This document shows, one piece after another, positions 26,889 to 36,204 of a stretch of 64,000 nucleotides of DNA (positions are counted from its first letter, which is position 1; the number at the start of each line of letters is the position of its first letter). The translations under genes and the position numbers were made by a program. This stretch comes from Pseudofrankia saprophytica (GTDB lineage: Bacteria > Actinomycetota > Actinomycetes > Frankiales > Frankiaceae). The stretch covers positions 613,921 to 677,920 of the forward strand of contig NZ_KI912267.1 of assembly GCF_000235425.2 (NCBI RefSeq), given 5' to 3'. Below the pieces are notes generated by a model. That model made no database searches and had not been told where the DNA came from. It worked only from the letters and a program-made list of their open reading frames with translations.

Positions 26889-28373
26889 ATGGGACGAGCA
26901 GCGACCAAGAACGCCCATAAGGCTGGCCACGGTGCCCTGAGCGCGGACCTGGACCGGCCCGCGTCGACGCCGCGGGAGACAGCAGGGCCGCGGGACACAG
27001 CGAAGCCAGGGGACACAGCGAAGCCTCGGGACACGGCGAAGAAGGCGCGCGGGGCGAAGCACGACAGCAAGGGCGCCGGCAAGATCGGCAAGAAGACCGG
27101 CAAACGGGCGGCTGCCAAGGCGGCGACCGCCACGGCCCCGGTCGGGTCCGGCCCGGCGACCACTCCCGGCGACCCGGCCAGACCCGGCGCGATGGGCGGA
27201 GCCGGCACGATGAGCGGTGCCTCCGGCGCCGTGGTGGACGCGATCATTGCGGCGGCGCTGGGCGAGGCGGTGGCGGAGTCACTCACCGACACCCTCACCG
27301 AGTCGATCAACGAGTCGTTCACCGAGATGATGGCGGGCGGGCTGGCCACCGCTCTGGAGCAGGCGCTCACCCAGACCGTCTCCGCGGCGGTGGCCCACGA
27401 GCTCCCCGGCGCGCTGGCGGCCGTGGTCACCGCCGACGCCGCCGCCCGCGCCCACCCCCACCCCCCAGCCAGCCTGGACATGGCGGAGTCGGCTCCGGCC
27501 GGGCCTCGCGGCGTCGGCATGGTCGACATGTCGGCCGGGTCTTCGACACCGTCCGGCGTCGACACGCACCCGGTAGCGCTGGCCGCGGCGCGGTCGGTGT
27601 GGGAGTCGCTGCCGCCCAGGCGGCTCCCGGTCCTGCCCGGCCTGGACGTGACCGCGCGGCGGGCGGCGGCGAGCGATCCCGAACGCGTCGGGGGCGACTG
27701 GTACGACATCACGGCGCTCTCGGCGGACACCGCCGTCCTCGACCTCGGTGACGTGGGCGGGCACGGCCCCGGCGCCGCGGCGCTGATGGCGGAGCTGTGC
27801 CACGCGACCCGCGCCTACGCCCTGCTCGACCTGCCGCCGTCCGAGATCACCACCCGGCTGGCGGACGTGCTGTTCGCGGGTGGCCACCAAGCGATCGCCT
27901 CGGCCGTGACGGCCCGGTTCGACATCCCGACCGGCCACCTGACCTGGTGCAACGCTGGCCACCCGCCGCCGGTGCTCGTCGGCTCCGACGGGGCGGTGTC
28001 GTTCCTCGGCGACGTGCACGGCCCGCTGCTCGGGGCCGCGCCGGGAGCCGGTCCCGGGGTAAGCGCCGGCGGGGACGTCGACGGGCGGGCCGGAACCGAG
28101 TACGCGCAGAGCACCATCACGATGCCGGTCGGCGCGACCGTCCTGTTCTACTCGGCCGGTCTGGTCGACGGGTCGGGCACACCGCTCGCCGAGCGCCTCG
28201 ACGCGCTCGCGGCCGCCGTCTCCAGCGCCTTCGCCGGCGTCCCGCCACTCGCGGCCGCCTGTGACGCGCTGCTCGCCGAGTTGTCCGGCGGCCGTCCGTC
28301 CCAGGGCCAGGAGCCCTCGGCGGAGTCCCGGCGAGACGCCGACGCCTGCCTCCTGGCCGCCCGGCTCTGCTGA
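26889..28373 (+). CDS. RsbU/SpoIIE-type PP2C serine phosphatase with Lys/Ala-rich N-terminus
   Basis: 494 residues from ATG 26889 (GTG 26883 is an alternative). The first 100 residues are basic with DTAK repeats, and residues 110-180 are helical and Ala-rich. The C-terminal SpoIIE/PP2C domain has VGGDWYDI and DLGDVGGHGPGAAALMAEL (metal aspartates), WCNAGHPPPVLV, and the final acidic RRDADACLLAARL. Such phosphatases usually act on anti-anti-sigma factors in partner-switching stress signalling (family knowledge). No PAS, GAF or receiver domain is present, so the N-terminal region would be the input. It is divergent from the CHAT-cyclase gene across 142 bp, suggesting shared control. Confidence 0.88.
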   Translation: MGRAATKNAHKAGHGALSADLDRPASTPRETAGPRDTAKPGDTAKPRDTAKKARGAKHDSKGAGKIGKKTGKRAAAKAATATAPVGSGPATTPGDPARPGAMGGAGTMSGASGAVVDAIIAAALGEAVAESLTDTLTESINESFTEMMAGGLATALEQALTQTVSAAVAHELPGALAAVVTADAAARAHPHPPASLDMAESAPAGPRGVGMVDMSAGSSTPSGVDTHPVALAAARSVWESLPPRRLPVLPGLDVTARRAAASDPERVGGDWYDITALSADTAVLDLGDVGGHGPGAAALMAELCHATRAYALLDLPPSEITTRLADVLFAGGHQAIASAVTARFDIPTGHLTWCNAGHPPPVLVGSDGAVSFLGDVHGPLLGAAPGAGPGVSAGGDVDGRAGTEYAQSTITMPVGATVLFYSAGLVDGSGTPLAERLDALAAAVSSAFAGVPPLAAACDALLAELSGGRPSQGQEPSAESRRDADACLLAARLC

Positions 28374-29107
28374 CCAAGAGCGGTCAGACGCGGTTGCGAC
28401 ACAGACCAGACGCCGCGCAGACGCGACCTCCGGGCACTGACCCAAACGGTCGCTGACCTGCGCGCGCCGACTTCCGCGCACGGACTTCCACGCGTCCGGC
28501 CCTTCGCGCTCCGGCCGCCCGCCGGCCAGGGCCGGCGACACCGGACGAATCTGCCCGCTCCCCGTATTTCGACCATTTCCGCGGCAGACGGGACTGGTCT
28601 ACTGGCGTCGCCGGAGACGGCAGCGATGACGCCAACCGATCGGGGGATGCGATGGAACCGAGCAACCGATAGAGCCGCCCGCCGCCCGCCGCCCGCTGCG
28701 ACGGGCGGGCACGGCGGCTCGCCAGTCCGGCTCACCCAGGACCCACAAGGTGCCGATGTGGCCGACATTTGTCCAGTCGAGACGAATCGCCCTCAACCGG
28801 GCGATCCGCTGAGGCAAGTTGTCCAGCTCCTGTCTCACACATCTCGACATCTTGGGCACATTCTGGTCACCACGACCAGCCAGCTGGTTGCCCCGGCCGC
28901 GGCGTCGCCGTCGCTGCCGGGGTTTCCGGATCCCCGCCCGGCAGGTCCGCCGGTGGGGCGAGGTCCATATCGACGGATCTTCTGAGAACGCGCCGCGGCC
29001 ACAGGGCGGTCGACGCCTGGTACGGGGAGGCGTCGGCCGCGGGCGGTGGCTCGCGGCGCGGCTGGCCGGCGGAACCGCCGGCCAAGCACACAAACACGGG
29101 ACAGGAG
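28374..29107. other. Gene-poor stretch
   Basis: No convincing gene is present between the phosphatase and the small frame at 29108. A minus-strand frame 28850-28599 (83 residues; protein-like only in its first 50) and overlapping plus-strand frames were weighed, but none has a ribosome site or recognisable family. The part around 28730-28880 is locally less GC-rich than its surroundings. Confidence 0.5.
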
Positions 29108-29290
29108 ATGGGCAGCAGCATGCGCGGGTCAGGGAAGACCGCCGAGACCGCCAGCACCACTACCAGGACCATCAGCACCGACGCCACCGGCGGTGGCGCC
29201 GGGTGGGCCCGCTGCGACGGCACCGGCGGCGAGAACGAGGAGCCGAGGAGCATGAGCCAGACCGGCGGGGGCCAGGTACGGACCGCCTGA
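29108..29290 (+). CDS. Possible small Ser/Thr/Gly-rich peptide, 56-60 aa
   Basis: The segment ACAGGAG runs directly into an ATG at 29108, and a second in-frame ATG at 29120 stands at a workable distance from that ribosome site. The product is Ser/Thr/Gly-rich (KTAETASTTTRTISTDATGG) and ends in GGGQVRTA, with one Cys. No modification enzyme or transporter lies next to it, so a RiPP precursor cannot be claimed. Between 29291 and 29419 nothing further is seen. Confidence 0.25.
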   Translation: MGSSMRGSGKTAETASTTTRTISTDATGGGAGWARCDGTGGENEEPRSMSQTGGGQVRTA

Positions 29291-29419
29291 CGCCGGCCCA
29301 GCGACACGGCCCGCGCGGGATGACACGTCGGCGTCGCCGGTCACCGCGCGGGTCGGCCGGCGAGCTCGCCCGTGCTCACTGATCCACGGCGGGACCGGGG
29401 CACGCGCGCGGGACGGCGT

Positions 29420-30439
29420 TCAGGTCCAGCGCAGGCCGTAGCACAGGCCGAGCGCGAGGGGGCCGAAGCGGGCCGACGCCTCCCCCGCTCCGTCCAGTGG
29501 CACGCCCGTGAGGTCGATGGCGGGGTCCTCGACCGCGCGCAGCGGCAGACCGTCCAGCCGCTGCACCTCGGGATCGGCGCCGTCCGGGAACCGCACCCGC
29601 AGGTCCAGCGCGTCGCAGCGGATCGTCGGGACCATGGCGTAGCGCGGCGCCATCGGCTGACCCTCCGGCAGCCGCCACACACACCCGAACTCGTGCCGCT
29701 CCTCGGCGCCCAGCGGATGCGGCAGCCGCAGCACCGGGGAGAAGAGGGTGTCGCCCCGCCGGTCGAGCCGGACGATCCGGCCACCGAACATCACGTCCAC
29801 CTCGAGCCCGCGCGGGCTGGCCGGCGCGCCCGGCGGGCGGGGCAGGCTCATCGACACCGCCACCTCCGCGAGCCCGTCCCGCACCGCGACGATCCGCCTC
29901 GACTCCAGCAGCTCGGGCGTCGGCGTGTCGAGCCGCATCAACGCTCGCACCCGCTCCACGTACCAACCGGTCGTCCCGACAGCCGGGTCCGGGCCCGCTC
30001 CCGGACCGCGCGGCGCCCGCTCGTCGCGTCCCTGCCCGACGCCGTTCGGGCCAGCACCGTTCGGGCCAGCACCCGTGATGATCATCTCGGCGAGCAGCCG
30101 GAAGGCCTCCTGGCCACGGCGGCGCAGGGTACGCGGATCCCGGTCGAACTCGACGGCGAGCCAGTTGAGCCGCTCGGTCAACAGCCGGTGGCCGGCTCGC
30201 GGGTCCACGCCGAGGGCGACGCTGGCGACCAGGCACAGATCCTCGGGCAGCGCCTCCAGCCACTCGCCGAGCCACTCCACCAGCCGGGACCGCGACGGGC
30301 CGCCGGGCAGGTCGCCGAGCGCGGCGTAGTGGCGCAGCAACGGCCCGGTCCTGGCGTCGAGGTTCGCGGCCCGCAGGCCACGGCCGCGAGCGAGCGTCCG
30401 CAACTCGTCGTGCAGGGCCGCGAGGTCAGTGCCGTTCAT
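29420..30439 (-). CDS. Unknown soluble protein, 339 aa
   Basis: ATG at 30439 is chosen because the helical start (LAALHDELRTLARGRGLRAA) begins right after it; the upstream open part is Arg-rich and unlikely. Residues 1-125 are helical and resemble N-terminal helical domains of actinobacterial regulators (ARTGPLLRHYAALGDLPG, LTERLNWLAVEFDRDPRTLR). After a Gly/Pro linker, the C-terminal 180 residues are beta-rich with repeated charged strands (VDVMFGGRIVRLDRRGDTLF). No membrane segment or catalytic motif is evident. It lies divergent from the pair at 30784-33017, 344 bp apart. The function is unknown. Confidence 0.7.
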   Translation of the reverse strand: MNGTDLAALHDELRTLARGRGLRAANLDARTGPLLRHYAALGDLPGGPSRSRLVEWLGEWLEALPEDLCLVASVALGVDPRAGHRLLTERLNWLAVEFDRDPRTLRRRGQEAFRLLAEMIITGAGPNGAGPNGVGQGRDERAPRGPGAGPDPAVGTTGWYVERVRALMRLDTPTPELLESRRIVAVRDGLAEVAVSMSLPRPPGAPASPRGLEVDVMFGGRIVRLDRRGDTLFSPVLRLPHPLGAEERHEFGCVWRLPEGQPMAPRYAMVPTIRCDALDLRVRFPDGADPEVQRLDGLPLRAVEDPAIDLTGVPLDGAGEASARFGPLALGLCYGLRWT

Positions 30440-30783
30440 GGTTCGTCTCCGACGGACGCACGGTCGGGCCCGCGACGTGGGCGAGGCCCGCGCGGACCAC
30501 GGAAGGCTGGCCACCGATGGCCCATTGGCGCGCGTCCGCCGACGTCTCCGCCCACCATTGGCCGGGTTTCATTATGCTGACTTTCCACCTGACATTGGGC
30601 ACGCACGGCGGGCGGGCGGCGCGGCTGCCGTCATCGCCCGACCGTCCGTCGAGGTTTGCCATATAGATGCATTATCGGGGCGCGGTGGACATTACGCGCC
30701 CGGTTGGGCCAACGATCGCGGCCGCATTGTTCGCACGCTGACCAGTGACATGAGGCCATGGTGGGACTGACGGGGGAACCATC

Positions 30784-31779
30784 GTGCGACTGACAGCGGA
30801 ACTCGAGGACACCGCGGTGGCGCGGTGGTATCGGGCCGCGCGTTTCCGGCCCGATACCGCGCGGCGGGAGACCGGCGGGACACTCCAACGGTTGAACTGG
30901 CACACGAGGACCAGGTACTACGAGACGCTGGTCCAGTTCCTCGACGCCAGCGACGGGTCGATCAACGGCCTCGCGCGCGACGCCCTGGCCGCCGCGGCCG
31001 GGCAGCGCCGGCCGTCGACCCTCTACTACCTCGTAAGCCCGAAAAGCCCGGGGTCGCTCGCGGGCACGCTGCGCACGGCGTCGTCCTCACGGCTGTACGA
31101 ACGGCGCCACGGGGAGCGTGTGCTCGACCTGCTGGTCACGGAGACGAAGGTGTGGAGCTACTGGCCCCACCGCGAGGGCTGGCTGGAGGCACTCGACGAC
31201 CTGGCCGTCGTCGACCGCTGGCTCGCCGCGGCGAGCCTCGTCCGGGTCGTGGCGGACTGGGCGGTGGGCTCGCCACCGCTGGCGGGCGCGGCCGGGTTCA
31301 CCCCACCGCTGGCCGCCGTCGAGGATCTGCTCACGCTCGCCGACCCTGGCCCCGGCCGCGCCCGTGCCGACGGCGCGGGCGGGGACGCGCGGCTCGCCGA
31401 GGTCACCGGCCTGCTGACGACCGTGGCCCGCACCGCGCTCGGCGCGAGCGGAGTGGGGCCGGCCTTCGTGCTCGGCGCGGTGCACCGTCGCCTCGCGACG
31501 CTGGTCACCCGGCCGCCGGCCCAGTCCGAGAAGATCACCACCGACATCGTCGACCTGCTGACCCAGCTGGAGCACCTGCTGCCGGGGCTGTCCACCGAGG
31601 AGCGGCGCCGGATGGCCGACGAGCTCTCCCCCCGGCTGCGCGCGGTCCTCGACCAGCTGACGCGGCCAGGACCGGCCGCGTCGCCAGATCCGGCGAGCCC
31701 TGACGGCACCCCGCCAGGGCCCCTGGATGAGGATGGACGCGATGATCCGGGCGAGCGGACCGGCGGGGAGGAGCGATGA
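30784..31779 (+). CDS. Unknown helical protein, 331 aa
   Basis: Starts at a GTG behind GGGGGAA. The first 120 residues contain a possible helix-turn-helix (TRYYETLVQFLDASDGSING then LARDALAAAAG), followed by long Ala/Leu-rich helices and a Pro/Asp/Gly-rich tail. The stop overlaps the start of the next gene (ATGA), so the two are translationally coupled. The AT-richer 30440-30783 region before it should hold the promoters of this operon and of the divergent gene. No named family is recognised, and a DNA-binding role is only a guess. Confidence 0.65.
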   Translation: MRLTAELEDTAVARWYRAARFRPDTARRETGGTLQRLNWHTRTRYYETLVQFLDASDGSINGLARDALAAAAGQRRPSTLYYLVSPKSPGSLAGTLRTASSSRLYERRHGERVLDLLVTETKVWSYWPHREGWLEALDDLAVVDRWLAAASLVRVVADWAVGSPPLAGAAGFTPPLAAVEDLLTLADPGPGRARADGAGGDARLAEVTGLLTTVARTALGASGVGPAFVLGAVHRRLATLVTRPPAQSEKITTDIVDLLTQLEHLLPGLSTEERRRMADELSPRLRAVLDQLTRPGPAASPDPASPDGTPPGPLDEDGRDDPGERTGGEER

Positions 31780-33017
31780 CGCTGTCGTCCTCGCCGCCGG
31801 CTGGTGGGCCGGAGCGCGCCGACGAGCTGGAGCGCCGACTACGCGGCCGAGCCCAGACGGTGCTGACGTACACGGACGCGACCGCCGACCCGCGCCCGCT
31901 CGTCGGGCTGCACGAGGAGGTCCGCGCCGCGCTCGGACCCACCGGCCCACTCGCGCTGCTGCTCGAGTACAACGTCGAGGAGCTGCGCAGCCGCACCCGC
32001 TCGGTGGCCGAGTCCGCGCGGGTCTGGGCGGAGCTGCACGCCCGCGCCGAGGCAACGCTCGACCGGCACGACACCACGCTGATGAGCATCAAGGCGCTGT
32101 ATGCCCGGTATGCACGGTTGTCCGGCGGCCCGGCGGACCTGGACGCGGCGGCGCAGAACTACGAGGTCGAATGGCGGCGGCGGCTCGCGATCCTGGGCGC
32201 GAAGGCGGACCGCACCAGCACGGCGCACGCCAACCTCGCCATAGCGCTGCGTGACCGAGGTGGGCGTGACGACCTGCGGCGCGCCTGCGAGATCGCGCGC
32301 GAGGAGGTGCAGGTCCGCCACGCCGTCTGGGGAGCGGACCACTCGTTCACCTGGATCGCGCAGGTGATCCTCGCCCAGACGCTCCTCACGGTCGCCGAGC
32401 GGGCCGACCCCACCGAGCCCGACCCTGACGACTCCATCACTGGCGATTCCTCCCCTGGCGACTCCGGCACCGTCGACTCCCCCACCCCACCGGGGCCTGG
32501 TCCCGGGCCGGTCGACGCGGACTCCTGGAAGTCCGGGCACGACCGCTATCCCCCGGTGCTCGGCGACGACCTGGCGCGGCCGCGCGACGAACTCATCGCC
32601 GAGGGGCGCGCGGTGGCCGCGGCCGTGCTGGCGGCCCGCCGGGAGCGGTTCGGCGCGACGTCGGACGCGACGCTGCGCACCCAGCTGGTGTACGCGCACG
32701 CGCTGTTGCTCGCCGGCGAGCCGTCCCAGGCGGCCTCGGAGATCCGCTATGTGCTGGCGACCAACCGCCGCGTCGGCGCGAACCTCGACCCCGGCTGGCC
32801 CGAACTGCTGCTGGCGAGGGCACTGCTCGCCGCCGTCCTGAGCGAGGAGGGCGACGACCTCGACGGCACCCTGCGCGACGACGCCCTGCGCCAGGCCAGG
32901 GCCGCCGTCGAGGCGCGGCGGGGCCGCTACCCGGCGGGCGCCCACCGGGTAGCCGAGGCCGAGCGCTTCGAGCGCGAGGCCAGACGGCTCGCGGCCCAGC
33001 AGACGGCGGACGAGTAG
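31776..33017 (+). CDS. TPR-like repeat protein, 413 aa
   Basis: ATG overlaps the previous stop by four bases. The sequence is built of paired amphipathic helices typical of kinesin-light-chain-type TPRs, for example RTSTAHANLAIALRDRGG, then DDLRRACEIAREEVQVRHAVW, then FTWIAQVILAQTLLTVAERA, where the gap between repeats is about 42 residues. A Pro/Asp/Ser-rich insert at about 213-250 splits the array. A C-terminal repeat set follows (LRTQLVYAHALLLAGEPSQA). It is probably a protein-binding scaffold, cytosolic, and working with its coupled partner at 30784. It may belong functionally with the CHAT-TPR genes (inference). Confidence 0.75.
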   Translation: MTLSSSPPAGGPERADELERRLRGRAQTVLTYTDATADPRPLVGLHEEVRAALGPTGPLALLLEYNVEELRSRTRSVAESARVWAELHARAEATLDRHDTTLMSIKALYARYARLSGGPADLDAAAQNYEVEWRRRLAILGAKADRTSTAHANLAIALRDRGGRDDLRRACEIAREEVQVRHAVWGADHSFTWIAQVILAQTLLTVAERADPTEPDPDDSITGDSSPGDSGTVDSPTPPGPGPGPVDADSWKSGHDRYPPVLGDDLARPRDELIAEGRAVAAAVLAARRERFGATSDATLRTQLVYAHALLLAGEPSQAASEIRYVLATNRRVGANLDPGWPELLLARALLAAVLSEEGDDLDGTLRDDALRQARAAVEARRGRYPAGAHRVAEAERFEREARRLAAQQTADE

Positions 33018-33192
33018 GCCACCGGACGGGCGGAGCGCGACCGGCCCGGTCCGGCGAGAACCGGACAGGCCTGGTCGGCTATGGCGATGACCATAGGCCG
33101 GCGCGGCGGCCGGGCGGGTAACGTCGGGGAGCGGTCCACGGATCACGGCCGCGACGTCGGCGGCCAGGTGGATCTACAGCGCGGAGGTCGAT

Positions 33193-34188
33193 GTGAGCAC
33201 GGCGGCGGACGGGGCCGGCTCCTTCCTTGACCTGCTGACGCTCGAGCAGCCCGAGCCGGACCTGTTCCGCGGGCTCAGCCACGAGGGCGCGCCGCTGCGG
33301 GCGTTCGGCGGGCAGGTCGCCGCGCACGCGCTGGTGGCGGCGACGGCGACCGTCGACCCGGACCGGCCGGTGCACTCGCTGCACAGCTACTTCATCCGCG
33401 GCGGCGACACCACCCGCCCGATCGACTACCACGTCGAGCGGATCCGCGACGGGAAGTCGTTCACCACCCGGAGGATCACCGCGGTCCAGCACGACGAGGC
33501 CATCTTCGTCCTGTCCGCGTCGTTCCACCGCCATGAGGACAGCCCGGTCGACCACCAGCGCCCGGCGCCACACGTCCCGCCGCCCGCGGACGGCCACCCG
33601 CTGTTCGACGGCCGGGCGCCAAGCGCCCCCGAACAGGCGGAGGCCCACGCCCCGCGGGACGACGCCGCTCCGCGGGACGACGCCGGCCCGCGGGTCGGCA
33701 GCAAGAAGTGGGCCGACGAGCGGCGCGGCGCCTGGGCCCGGCGCGGCTTCGAGGTGTGGGCCGTCTCGCCGGTGGCCCCGCCCGCGGCGACTGGCGGCGA
33801 GGGCGAGCCGGCCGGTGCGCCCTCCGGCGGTTCACAGCCCGCTCCCGCCCGGATGCGCGCCTGGCTGCGGGTGACCGAGAAGCTGCCGGACGACCAGCAC
33901 ACGCACGCCTGCGCGCTGGTCTACATGTCGGACCTGACGCTGTCGCACTCGATCCGCGGCCCGGAAGGCGGCGTGGGCCAGGGCATGCAGCTGACCTCGC
34001 TCGACCACGCGGTCTGGTTCCACCGCCCGTTCCGGGCCGACGAGTGGCTGCTGTTCGACCAGGAGAGCCCGACCGCGTCGGGCGCCAGGGGCCTGGCCAT
34101 CGGCGAGTTCTTCGACGCGGCCGGCACCCTCGTCGCCACCGTCGTCCAGGAGGCCCTGGTCCGCCCCGCCCGCCGCCCCGTTGGCTGA
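33193..34188 (+). CDS. tesB: Acyl-CoA thioesterase II (TesB-like)
   Basis: 331 residues from a GTG. It is a double-hotdog thioesterase: N-terminal LTLEQPEPDLFRGLSHEGAP and RAFGGQVAAHALVAATATVD, then HSLHSYFIRGGDTTRPIDYHVERIRDG and SFTTRRITAVQHDEAIFVLS. The C-terminal hotdog ends with LTSLDHAVWFHRPFRADEWL. The catalytic Asp/Thr/Gln set of TesB falls in the second hotdog, where SDLTLSHS and LDHAVWFH are conserved. It hydrolyses acyl-CoA to free acid and CoA. A hydrophilic insert (about residues 140-220, repeated DD(A/V)xPR) is longer than in E. coli TesB. Transcription ends at the hairpin at 34230. Confidence 0.9.
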   Translation: MSTAADGAGSFLDLLTLEQPEPDLFRGLSHEGAPLRAFGGQVAAHALVAATATVDPDRPVHSLHSYFIRGGDTTRPIDYHVERIRDGKSFTTRRITAVQHDEAIFVLSASFHRHEDSPVDHQRPAPHVPPPADGHPLFDGRAPSAPEQAEAHAPRDDAAPRDDAGPRVGSKKWADERRGAWARRGFEVWAVSPVAPPAATGGEGEPAGAPSGGSQPAPARMRAWLRVTEKLPDDQHTHACALVYMSDLTLSHSIRGPEGGVGQGMQLTSLDHAVWFHRPFRADEWLLFDQESPTASGARGLAIGEFFDAAGTLVATVVQEALVRPARRPVG

Positions 34189-34229
34189 CGGCCCGGGCAC
34201 CCACGGAACAGACACCCACAGAACAGAAC

Positions 34230-34258
34230 AGCCCCGGCACGCGATGCGTGCCGGGGCT
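34230..34258. terminator. Strong bidirectional terminator
   Basis: A perfect 13-bp stem (AGCCCCGGCACGC / GCGTGCCGGGGCT) with a GAT loop lies between the stop of tesB and the stop of the convergent flavoprotein gene. Its position is exactly where a shared terminator is expected. Confidence 0.85.
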
Positions 34259-34280
34259 GAGGCGTACTAGGTGTTACCTG

Positions 34281-35816
34281 CTAGCGCGATCCGCCGACGC
34301 GGGAGCGGGCGGCGTCGAGGACCTTGCGGGGCAGCACCGGCGCGTCGCGGCCGGTGCCGTGCGAGCCTCCCGGCTTCGGGGCACCGGACGAGGATGCCTT
34401 CTCCTCGTGGTACTCCTCCTCGACGTTGACCGTCCAGACGTCGTGGTCCGTGCCCTTCGCGATGTTCTCCGCCGTCAGCATGGCGGTGAACATCGAGTGG
34501 TCGGCGTTGTTGTAGCGGAACATGCCGTTGCGGCCGACCGGGTGCACGTTGCTGGCGTAGTCGGTCAGCCAGCCCCGGATCGCGTCGACGTTCGCCTGAT
34601 AGTGCTCGTCGTAGATCGGGTACGCCTTTGGCTGGCGCACGACGTAGCCGGCCTCGATGTCCCGGTACTTGACGAGGCCGAGCCGGTCGAGCTCCTGCTT
34701 GCCCTGCTCGATGAGCTTCTCGTCGGAGGCGGTCCAGTCGGCGTCGTTCTCGAACACGGTGTACTCGAGGCCGAGGACGTTACGGCCGTCCTTGACAAGG
34801 TACGGCGACCACGAGGCGAAGTTCTGGATCCGCATCGTGCGGACGCTCGGGTCATGGATGTAGATCCAGTTGTCCGTCCACGACACGGCGCTCGCCGGCA
34901 CGACGAGGGCGACCGTGAGGAAGTCGCGGTAGCGCAGGTCGTGCGCGGCCTTGAGCACCCGCGGCGGCACCGGCGGGTCCATGATCTCGACAAGCTGGGA
35001 GATCGGCATCGAGGAGATGACCTCAGTCGCCGGGAGGACCTCCACACCACCCTCGGCATTCTCGGCGACGACCTCGTAGGCCTTGCCGTTCTCATGCCGA
35101 ATCTTGGTGACCTTGGTCTCGAGAGCGATCTTGGAGCCCTGCGCGAGCACCTTGTCGCGGCAGACCTCCCACATCATCCCCGGGCCGTACTTCGGGTACT
35201 CGAACTCCTCGATGAGGGAGGTGATCTCCTTCTGGTTCGTCTTCGGCTTGACCGCGTTGAGGATCGCGTTGCCGAGGTTGAGGCTCTTGATGCGCTGCGC
35301 GGCCCAGTCGGCCGGCATCTCGCTGACCGGGACGCCCCAGACCTTCTCGGTGTAGGTCTTGAAGAACGTCCGGTAGAGCCGCCAGCCGAACCGGGCGACC
35401 AACCAGCTCTCGTAGTCCGTCTGGTCCTTCGGCGGCCTGACCCGGGCCTGCAGGTAGGACGCGATGCAGATCGCGGCCTCCTTGGGGCCGAGGTTCTGCA
35501 GCGCGTTCACGGCCTTGATCGGGTAGTCGTAGTACTTGCCCTGGTAGAAGATCCGGCTCTTGCGCGGCCGCAGCAGGAAGTCCTCCTGCGGCAGGATCTC
35601 GTGCCAGAAGTCCTCGACCCGCTGGACCTTCGAGAAGAACCGGTGGCCACCGATGTCGAACCGCCAGCCGTCACGCTCAACCGTGCGGGAGATACCACCC
35701 ACCTGGGTGTCGGCCTCGAGGATGGTCGAGGGGATCCCGTACCGGTGCAGCTCGTAGGAGGCGGTGAGGCCCGCCGGTCCGGCGCCGATGACGACGACGT
35801 CTACGTTTTCCGACAT
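34281..35816 (-). CDS. FAD/NAD(P)-dependent oxidoreductase, UDP-galactopyranose-mutase-like
   Basis: 511 residues. The N-terminal Rossmann dinucleotide motif is [17 protein letters not shown] (GAGPAG near residue 11), then [20 protein letters not shown] and [12 protein letters not shown], the pattern of the protoporphyrinogen-oxidase/UDP-galactopyranose mutase-like flavoproteins. The body includes [22 protein letters not shown] and the late FAD motif region [20 protein letters not shown]. Close relatives are often annotated as NAD(P)/FAD-dependent oxidoreductases in nucleotide-sugar or cell-wall glycan contexts. The ATG at 35816 is chosen, though a TTG directly precedes it. It stands alone on its strand. 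The sugar substrate is not known. Confidence 0.85.
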   Translation of the reverse strand: MSENVDVVVIGAGPAGLTASYELHRYGIPSTILEADTQVGGISRTVERDGWRFDIGGHRFFSKVQRVEDFWHEILPQEDFLLRPRKSRIFYQGKYYDYPIKAVNALQNLGPKEAAICIASYLQARVRPPKDQTDYESWLVARFGWRLYRTFFKTYTEKVWGVPVSEMPADWAAQRIKSLNLGNAILNAVKPKTNQKEITSLIEEFEYPKYGPGMMWEVCRDKVLAQGSKIALETKVTKIRHENGKAYEVVAENAEGGVEVLPATEVISSMPISQLVEIMDPPVPPRVLKAAHDLRYRDFLTVALVVPASAVSWTDNWIYIHDPSVRTMRIQNFASWSPYLVKDGRNVLGLEYTVFENDADWTASDEKLIEQGKQELDRLGLVKYRDIEAGYVVRQPKAYPIYDEHYQANVDAIRGWLTDYASNVHPVGRNGMFRYNNADHSMFTAMLTAENIAKGTDHDVWTVNVEEEYHEEKASSSGAPKPGGSHGTGRDAPVLPRKVLDAARSRVGGSR

Positions 35817-36055
35817 CAAGACTCAGCCGTTCCTTGGGTGTATGACGAAGGCGACGACGCAGGTCGCGCCGCCGGTGCACCCGCGCGCGCGAGCGGCCCA
35901 ACTCCGGTCACTCAGCGTGTCGGAACCGACGGCAGTGCCCCTCGCGGCGTGCGCAGCATGCCAGCGGTGGGGGCGTATCGCCCCGGAGAGGGCGAGCCGC
36001 TCGCGCATCGTTGACTCCGCTTCTAGTTCCAGAGGTCGCGGGGACTTGGGGGAGA

Positions 36056-36077
36056 AAGCGGATGGGGTTATCCGCTT
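36056..36077. promoter_or_regulatory. Perfect 8-bp inverted repeat, terminator or operator
   Basis: AAGCGGAT (36056-36063) and ATCCGCTT (36070-36077) flank a GGGGTT loop. The site lies in the 388-bp gap between the end of tauB (36205) and the start of the flavoprotein gene (35816), both on the minus strand. It may end the tau transcript or control the flavoprotein gene. Nothing else is recognised in 35817-36204. Confidence 0.4.
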
Positions 36078-36204
36078 CGCGCACACTGTAACCGGCCAAC
36101 AGAACGACGAAACGCACGGGTCCGCCTCGCCACGCACTGTCGACGAACGGCCGCCGTCGGCACGCATGGGTGGATCACGCCGACGGCGCCGTCCATCCAG
36201 CGGT

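Noticed and set aside
26747..27730. N-terminal extension of the CHAT-cyclase protein
   Set aside because: It is antisense to the PP2C gene and Ala/Ser-rich; a good ribosome site precedes ATG 26746.
28599..28850. 83-codon minus-strand frame with a protein-like first half
   Set aside because: No ribosome site, the second half is Arg/Gly-rich, and overlapping plus-strand frames look equally plausible.
29108..29290. RiPP precursor system around the Ser/Thr-rich small frame
   Set aside because: No modifying enzyme, protease or exporter gene is adjacent.
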